Below, piece after piece: positions 5,809-9,982 of a stretch of DNA of 9,982 nucleotides (position 1 is its first letter; each line of letters starts with the position of its first letter). The stretch is taken from the NCBI GenBank assembly GCA_030040595.1, contig JASHTL010000078.1, positions 1 through 9,982 on the forward strand, given 5' to 3'. Origin of the DNA: Microcaldota archaeon. Its GTDB lineage: Archaea; Micrarchaeota; Micrarchaeia; Micrarchaeales; CABMGC01. The position numbers and the translations under genes were made by a program. Under the pieces are notes generated by a model that was not told the origin of the DNA, searched no databases, and saw only the letters and a program-made list of their open reading frames with translations.

Positions 5809-7242
5809 TCAGACAGGGTTCGGCTTGAACTTCTCCTTGACTTCCTGCATCTCGCCGTTTATTGTTTTCTTCCACTCCTGGAACTCGTTTATTCCGGGGT
5901 ACTTCGAGTAGAGCTCGTTCATCCTCTTCATCTTCTGGACCGTGAAGAGGAGATTCCTGAACGCGTTTATGTTTCCTATTCCGCTAAGCACCTTGTTGAA
6001 CGTCGCTGCTATCGTCAGCTTCGGTATCCTTCCGTAGCTTATGTCCTCAGCTTCCTTCTTCGTAAGGAAGTGGCTCATACCGTAGTTTATCAGGTCGTTG
6101 TTGAGCGACTGGAGGTATATCCTGAATGCTTCGAGAGCGGCAGTCTTGTTGCCGTACATGTTGTTGTACCTCACGTTGTACTCCCAGATCTTTTCCATTC
6201 CGGTGTCCTTTGCAGCGACTGCGTCGCCTGCCACTTCGCCTGCGAGCACTCCCGCGACCATAGCAGGACCTATGCCCCCTGCGCTTATCGGATTCGGCAT
6301 TGCCATGCTGTCGCCTGCGCCCATGTATCCGGGGAAGACAAGACTGTCGAACTGCCTTTTGACCGTGACCGACCAGTAACCCTTGCCGTTGCTGTCGGTG
6401 GGATCGAGCTCGTAGCTCTTTATCTCCGGATTCCACTTTACATATTCATCTATCAGCGAATGAAGCGTGTCCTTCTTGCCGAGCCTCTCGTTCCTTACCT
6501 CAAGGCTCTTCTTCTCCACGCCCACTCCGATGTTTATCCTGTCTCCTGTCTTTGGGAAGACCCAGCCGTAGCCGCCCGGGGCAAGCACCTGATTCAAATG
6601 TATGAGCGCGTTCTTCGGATCATAGTAATTGATATCGCCGCCATTGTGCTCGAACTTCATTATGTACCTTCCAGTGGACTCGATATCGTCGGTGCTGACC
6701 GTGTTCTCTATGTACCCATTCTGCGGGAGCTTCCTCCTCAGCGTGCTGGCTACGCCCAGCGCGTCTATCACCAGTTTGGCCTTTATCCTGACCTGCTCGC
6801 CCTTCTCGTTCCTCCCGAAGATGCCCGCTACCTTGTTCTCCTCTATTATCGGACCCTCAACCTCGTAATGGGTCCTGTACTCTGCTCCCGCCTTCTTCGC
6901 CATGTCGGCGAAGTACTTGGCCGCCTTTGGCCTGTCGAGGCTGTATCCCTCTCCCTCGAACGGGAACTTGTTCTGCATGTCAGGGCTCAGGACCTGCACG
7001 CCGTCGACCTTGAGGTCCAGCACCGGGCTTGAGAGCTTAATATTCAGTTCCTTCTCTATGAAGTCGATGTGGCTCTTCGCGACCGCGTCGCCGCAGACCC
7101 ATCCCCAGTTGGTCTTCTTGCCAGCCTGCGAGTAGTCATTCCTGTCGAGCAGTAGCACCTTTGCGCCCTTCTGCGCCGCGGCAGTGGCGGCTAGCGAACC
7201 GGCCATTCCTGCGCCGGCAACTATTACATCATGCTCTTCCAA
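5809..7242 (-). CDS. Geranylgeranyl reductase family flavoprotein
   Basis: It belongs to the FAD-dependent family that saturates the double bonds of geranylgeranyl chains, in archaea those of membrane ether lipids. The N-terminus has the FAD fold GAGMAG (10-15) with an acidic residue ending the second strand (D33). CGDAV at 50-54 holds the conserved cysteine of the family. R104 in LDRPK, GYGWVFPKTGDRINIGVGV (224-242) and GAGDSMAMPNPISAGGIGPAM (308-328) match the family's FAD/substrate motifs (usual form GDAAGxxNPxxGGGI). At 477 residues it exceeds the usual 390-460 through a helical C-terminal extension after about 370. The start is a TTG at 7240-7242, chosen because it lies just before the conserved strand and a TATA-like box sits about 24 bases upstream. 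No membrane helix is visible; it should act on lipid at the membrane face. It lies 35 bases after rpoK. Whether it acts on phospholipid or geranylgeranyl diphosphate cannot be told. Confidence 0.92.
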   Translation of the reverse strand: MEEHDVIVAGAGMAGSLAATAAAQKGAKVLLLDRNDYSQAGKKTNWGWVCGDAVAKSHIDFIEKELNIKLSSPVLDLKVDGVQVLSPDMQNKFPFEGEGYSLDRPKAAKYFADMAKKAGAEYRTHYEVEGPIIEENKVAGIFGRNEKGEQVRIKAKLVIDALGVASTLRRKLPQNGYIENTVSTDDIESTGRYIMKFEHNGGDINYYDPKNALIHLNQVLAPGGYGWVFPKTGDRINIGVGVEKKSLEVRNERLGKKDTLHSLIDEYVKWNPEIKSYELDPTDSNGKGYWSVTVKRQFDSLVFPGYMGAGDSMAMPNPISAGGIGPAMVAGVLAGEVAGDAVAAKDTGMEKIWEYNVRYNNMYGNKTAALEAFRIYLQSLNNDLINYGMSHFLTKKEAEDISYGRIPKLTIAATFNKVLSGIGNINAFRNLLFTVQKMKRMNELYSKYPGINEFQEWKKTINGEMQEVKEKFKPNPV

Positions 7243-7258
7243 GGGATCACTGGCTTCG

Positions 7259-7272
7259 TATATGTTAAATAG
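7259..7272 (-). promoter_or_regulatory. TATA box for the reductase
   Basis: The minus strand reads CTATTTAACATATA, centred about 24 bases before the TTG start at 7242. It sits in the 35-base gap after rpoK, so the reductase can be transcribed separately, read-through from rpoK also being possible. The spacing supports a leaderless TTG start. Confidence 0.5.
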
Positions 7273-7277
7273 ACGGG

Positions 7278-7445
7278 TTACTTTATTACCACTATGGGTA
7301 TTACCCCTTCACTGAACTCCACTTCAGCAAGCGCAAGAGGGTCTGAAACGTCCGCCGGCACCTTTATCAGTGGCGGAGCCCCGTACGCCAGCTGCAGCGC
7401 CCTGGCACCTATGATTCTTGCCTTCTCGAACCTTGTATATTCCAT
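7278..7445 (-). CDS. rpoK: DNA-directed RNA polymerase subunit K (Rpb6 family)
   Basis: The 55-residue protein begins MEYTRFEKARIIGARALQLA and continues with YGAPPLIKV (21-29), DPLALAEVEF (35-44) and GVIPIVV (47-53). This is the diagnostic core of archaeal RpoK and the C-terminal part of eukaryotic Rpb6: TRFEKARIIGARALQ, GAP, DPL.IA..E and G.IPI. RpoK binds the base of the clamp and helps assemble and stabilise polymerase. The length is at the short end for archaeal RpoK and nothing is missing from the conserved core; there is simply no N-terminal extension. The start is the ATG at 7443-7445, a few residues before the conserved block. It is divergent from the membrane-protein gene across a 143-base shared promoter region and followed closely by the reductase. 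Identification is firm because many invariant residues match in order. Confidence 0.95.
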   Translation of the reverse strand: MEYTRFEKARIIGARALQLAYGAPPLIKVPADVSDPLALAEVEFSEGVIPIVVIK

Positions 7446-7471
7446 AAAAACACGCGCTAAACTTGACTCTA

Positions 7472-7490
7472 AACTATTAGCTATTATTAT
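7472..7490 (-). promoter_or_regulatory. Likely promoter of rpoK
   Basis: The minus strand contains ATAATAATAGCTAATAGTTT, AT-rich and 27-45 bases before the rpoK ATG at 7445. The exact TATA box cannot be fixed because several overlapping candidates exist. Position within the divergent gap supports it. Confidence 0.35.
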
Positions 7491-7557
7491 CTGTACGTAT
7501 AGGATTTTAAGCCTTTCTAGAGAGGTTCGCCGCCTCCCCGTTCCAGGGCAAGTGAAT

Positions 7558-7566
7558 CTTTATAAG
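7558..7566 (+). promoter_or_regulatory. TATA box of the multi-pass membrane protein
   Basis: CTTTATAAG stands out from a GC-richer background and is centred about 27 bases before the ATG at 7589, the classic archaeal spacing for a leaderless transcript. Confidence 0.65.
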
Positions 7567-7588
7567 AGTTGAACCGCTTCTTCATACC

Positions 7589-8446
7589 ATGGCAACCACT
7601 GACATATTCAGCGAGAGTTTTGAGACCATAAGAAGGTATCCTGCGACGCTGGTGCCTTATCTGCTGCTCGAGTTCCTGGTCACCGGGCTCATCGCCCTGC
7701 TGGTATACTCGGTTGCGCCTGGACTCGCCGCACAGGAGATGCAGTCTACAGGATTCATAGCCACGCTCTTGGCAATAATTGTCATATCGATCATCGTGGG
7801 CATCTTGCTGACCCCGCTCTTCTACGGAATGTACACAAGCCTGCAGGTCCAGAAGATAGGCAAGAAGAGGCTCTCGCTCGAAAACGCCTACGCAGCGGCG
7901 AAGGAGAGGTACGCATCGCTTCTTGGCGCGGGCCTGATCAATCTCGCGGTCAACATAACCCTCATCGCGCTCTTCATGGCAATACCCATTTACCTGCTGG
8001 TTTCGAACAGCGCGGAACTGCATACACTGACTGGCAGCGCAAGCACCGGAGACAAGATCGGGCTTATACTGGGAATAATAGGAATTGCCGGCATATTCGC
8101 TGTCTTCCTGATAATCTGCCTTGCGGTGGTCGTGATATACTTCTTCCAGTACGTACCGGTACTTATGATCGAGAAGAGGGGCGCGTGGGACTCCATAAAA
8201 AGAAGCATAAGCATAGGGAAGGCAAACTTCTGGAGCATCCTGGGAACGCTGATCCTATTCTTCGTGATAGCAGGTGCAGGATATTTCGTTATAGGGATCG
8301 TAAGCACGCCTTTCCAGCTGGCAGGCAGGGAGGCTGCAGTTTTAGTGCAGCTCTTCCTATCCGCGATATTCGGAAGCATAATCTATCCTTGGTACATCAT
8401 GCTGATGACCTCGTTCTACAACAGCTACGTGAAGAAGGTAAAATGA
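7589..8446 (+). CDS. Multi-pass integral membrane protein, about six helices
   Basis: Hydrophobic segments lie near residues 18-42, 56-80, 111-138, 157-188, 212-240 and 250-275. Amphipathic stretches follow helices 2 and 4: TSLQVQKIGKKRLSLENAYAAAKERY (83-108) and MIEKRGAWDSIKRSISIGKANFW (193-215). The second, with its E(K/N)xGxxxSIxRS pattern before a membrane helix, is typical of a group of archaeal and bacterial uncharacterised membrane proteins related to the DUF4013/YciC-like and GPDPase membrane-domain families. They share a repeated unit of a surface helix plus two or three membrane helices. No transport or catalytic residues can be assigned. The tail is basic (YVKKVK), suggesting a cytoplasmic C-terminus. 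A leaderless start at 7589 fits the TATA box. It diverges from rpoK and converges with the sulfatase-like gene with seven bases between stops. Membrane location is firm, family moderate, function unknown. Confidence 0.85.
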   Translation: MATTDIFSESFETIRRYPATLVPYLLLEFLVTGLIALLVYSVAPGLAAQEMQSTGFIATLLAIIVISIIVGILLTPLFYGMYTSLQVQKIGKKRLSLENAYAAAKERYASLLGAGLINLAVNITLIALFMAIPIYLLVSNSAELHTLTGSASTGDKIGLILGIIGIAGIFAVFLIICLAVVVIYFFQYVPVLMIEKRGAWDSIKRSISIGKANFWSILGTLILFFVIAGAGYFVIGIVSTPFQLAGREAAVLVQLFLSAIFGSIIYPWYIMLMTSFYNSYVKKVK

Positions 8447-8453
8447 GCAGTTC

Positions 8454-9908
8454 TCAGTTCCTCATCCTTGAGTCTGCAGAAGCAAGATCGCGTACCATCG
8501 CCCTGTGCTCTCCGGCTATGTTTGAGAGCTCGCCCGGGTCCTCGCTTATGTCGTATAGTTCCGCAGGCTTCGAATTCCTGTAGCGTATCAGCTTGTAATC
8601 TCCACTGTAGACTGCCGTGGAGAATGCGTTCTGGCGTATTTTGGCCCTGTATATCGCGTCGGCGCAGCTTGACCTGTTCCTTATCAGCTTGAGCAGGTAC
8701 GTGTCCCACACCTCGGTTATTCCGGTATGGTCGGAGAAGACGTACTCGTCGCGTCTTACCGAGCCGTCAAGCATGTCAGACCTGCCGTAACCTATATCGA
8801 GTATCGCGTCATGCAGCGCGGTGAGGCTCACAGGTTCACTTATCCTTTCGCGCGTCTTTACCTGCTTGCCGTTCTCGAACTTCGCAGCGATGAGCGGCAC
8901 CCTGACGATTTCGCTGTAGGGGAACATGCTGTGGTACATCTGGCCGTGCTCCATGAAGCCCTGGCCGTGGTCTCCGGCAAATACCACAACGGCGTTGTCC
9001 AGCTGGCCCTTTCCGCGCAGGTCGGCAAGCAGCTTTCCCATCTGTCCGTCCAGATAGAGCATGCGCCTGTCCCTTGCCGCTGTTATCCGACCAATGCTTT
9101 CCACAGGGTCGAGCAGTCCCGAGAGGTAGAGCCACTTGTCCTGCTCCACGTACTCCTTTGTGACCAGGTTCGTGGGATATCCCTCGTGCGCCTCCATGTA
9201 GTTTATGAACATGAAGTTTGCCTCCGTGCCTATCTTCTTCGTGTACTTGTCCACCAGCTTGTTCGTCGGAGATGCGCCCTGGTCGAGCTCGTAGTACCTC
9301 GACTCTTCTGCGTACGACCTGTTGAGATGACTCCTTAGCCTCATGTAGAGCCTGTCGAGGTTCTTCCTCGGAATGAGCCTTGTTATCATGTACGTGAGCT
9401 CCAGCAGCTTGTTCCTCACTGTGTCATTGCCTATCAGGCTGAGAGGAGCCCTCACCTTCACCTTCCTCATCTTGTGCGAGGCTATGGCCACGCTGTCAGT
9501 GTACGAAAGATAGGAGAATCCCTCTGCTATCCCGGTATATTTTGTCACCAGCGGATTGTTTGAGAATAGAGCCGTGTTGTACCCGAGATACGAGAGTTTC
9601 TTCGCAAGAGTGGCCTCGCCGGGCCTTATCAGCCTGGACTTGACCAGGAACGGGTCTATGTTCTCGTCGTGGTTCCTCATCTTGTCCTTCATGAGCTGCC
9701 TGACCGATGCGACCCTCTTTCCGAGGAAGAGCGAGACATGGGATGATGCTGTGTACGTGCCAGGCGAAACCGCGTTCTCGTAAACAGTGGCGTTCCTCGC
9801 CATCCTGTCAATAACGGGAAGATCAAGCCTGCCTCCGTATTCCTTGAAATAGTCGGCCCTGGCCGTATCTAGCATTATGAATATTATGTTCGGTCGCGAA
9901 AACTTCAT
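8454..9908 (-). CDS. Sulfatase-like hydrolase of the alkaline phosphatase superfamily, without formylglycine motif
   Basis: The family splits sulfate or phosphate esters, or transfers phospho-groups, using metal ions. The N-terminus RPNIIFIMLDTARADYF (5-21) carries the first metal ligand D14. SPGTYTASSHVSLFLGKR (48-65) is the nucleophile region, where T53 lines up with the T of the TxPSHxS form. The C/S-x-P/A-x-R motif converted to formylglycine in classical sulfatases is absent. NYMEAHEGY (236-244) with H241, and FAGDHGQGFMEHG (310-322) with D313 and H314, complete the metal site. The C-terminal KLIRYRNSKPAELYDISEDPGELSNIA (439-465) is the standard sulfatase tail. Length 484 is normal. There is no signal peptide or membrane helix, so it should be cytoplasmic. 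Residues 150-210 are an unusually basic, Leu-rich helical insert. The ATG at 9908 fits a TATA box 25 bases upstream. Substrate is not predictable; a Thr nucleophile points to phospho-transfer or phosphodiester cleavage rather than sulfate. Confidence 0.88.
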   Translation of the reverse strand: MKFSRPNIIFIMLDTARADYFKEYGGRLDLPVIDRMARNATVYENAVSPGTYTASSHVSLFLGKRVASVRQLMKDKMRNHDENIDPFLVKSRLIRPGEATLAKKLSYLGYNTALFSNNPLVTKYTGIAEGFSYLSYTDSVAIASHKMRKVKVRAPLSLIGNDTVRNKLLELTYMITRLIPRKNLDRLYMRLRSHLNRSYAEESRYYELDQGASPTNKLVDKYTKKIGTEANFMFINYMEAHEGYPTNLVTKEYVEQDKWLYLSGLLDPVESIGRITAARDRRMLYLDGQMGKLLADLRGKGQLDNAVVVFAGDHGQGFMEHGQMYHSMFPYSEIVRVPLIAAKFENGKQVKTRERISEPVSLTALHDAILDIGYGRSDMLDGSVRRDEYVFSDHTGITEVWDTYLLKLIRNRSSCADAIYRAKIRQNAFSTAVYSGDYKLIRYRNSKPAELYDISEDPGELSNIAGEHRAMVRDLASADSRMRN

Positions 9909-9924
9909 GACTTAACCTTGAATC

Positions 9925-9940
9925 GGAATTATTAATAACC
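9925..9940 (-). promoter_or_regulatory. TATA box of the sulfatase-like gene
   Basis: The minus strand reads GGTTATTAATAATTCC, centred about 25 bases before the ATG at 9908. No ribosome site lies in the short space between, again fitting a leaderless transcript. The remaining bases to 9982 show nothing further. Confidence 0.55.
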
Positions 9941-9982
9941 TTGCCGTCTTTTCGTTTTTCGAATCCGTCAGGTTTCGCTTTT

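Noticed and set aside
5722..7032. A 436-residue open frame on + opposite the reductase gene.
   Set aside because: It is antisense to a gene with clear family motifs, has an implausible His/Val/Leu/Arg-rich protein with no domain, and arises from the codon bias of the opposite strand.
7506..7556. A possible structured RNA in the GC-rich part of the divergent gap (CCTTTCTAGAGAGG and CCTCCCCGTTCCAGGGC).
   Set aside because: The symmetric parts are imperfect and short, and no further stems or conserved riboswitch or tRNA elements were recognised.
7294..7572. A 92-residue open frame on + between the reductase and the membrane protein.
   Set aside because: It is antisense to rpoK, whose match to the RpoK/Rpb6 core is decisive, and its own sequence has no recognisable features.
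8727..9338. A 203-residue open frame on + inside the sulfatase-like gene.
   Set aside because: It mirrors a well-supported hydrolase gene, shows no motif and has no promoter or ribosome site.
1..9982. CRISPR array, insertion sequence or integrase attachment site.
   Set aside because: No regularly spaced repeat, no transposase or integrase reading frame and no clear flanking duplication was found by eye around the AT-rich segments.

Overview
The window is archaeal. Three things show this: a 55-residue RNA polymerase subunit K (Rpb6 family), a geranylgeranyl-reductase-type flavoprotein that fits archaeal ether-lipid saturation, and a repeated start-site layout with a TATA-like AT box about 23-29 bases before the first codon and little or no leader. 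The coding style favours AGG/AGA for Arg, ATA for Ile and GAG/AAG. Compact gene packing and several unrecognised small proteins are compatible with a small-genome lineage such as DPANN/Micrarchaeota or a Thermoplasmata-like archaeon. That placement is a guess; no rRNA or other phylogenetic marker beyond rpoK is present.

Left part (1-1490): the 3' end of a secreted, sequon-rich surface-type protein on + runs tail-to-tail into a minus-strand protein (621-1490). That protein appears to hold four copies of a helical unit like the N-terminal domain of archaeal ribosomal P1/L12. A 462-base AT-rich intergenic stretch follows.

Central accessory region (about 1740-5228): an AT-rich Fic-family protein with an N-terminal winged helix (1953-3284) and an AT-rich STAND/archaeal-type ATPase with a C-terminal winged helix (4002-5105). 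They differ clearly in composition from the rest and lie on either side of a GC-richer convergent pair, a 60-aa helical protein and an 89-aa two-helix membrane protein. The layout suggests one or two acquired segments next to resident genes. A perfect 18-bp AT palindrome covers the ATPase promoter.

Right part (5229-9908): core-type genes. On the minus strand, rpoK, the reductase and an unrecognised 179-aa protein follow in the same direction, each with a possible box of its own. Diverging from rpoK is a multi-pass membrane protein (7589-8446), which converges with a cytoplasmic alkaline-phosphatase/sulfatase-superfamily hydrolase (8454-9908) that lacks the formylglycine motif. rpoK supplies the transcription machinery and the reductase fits isoprenoid lipid saturation. 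The membrane protein and the sulfatase-like enzyme could be linked to the cell envelope, but only their position suggests it. I saw no tRNA, rRNA, CRISPR array, transposase or integrase.
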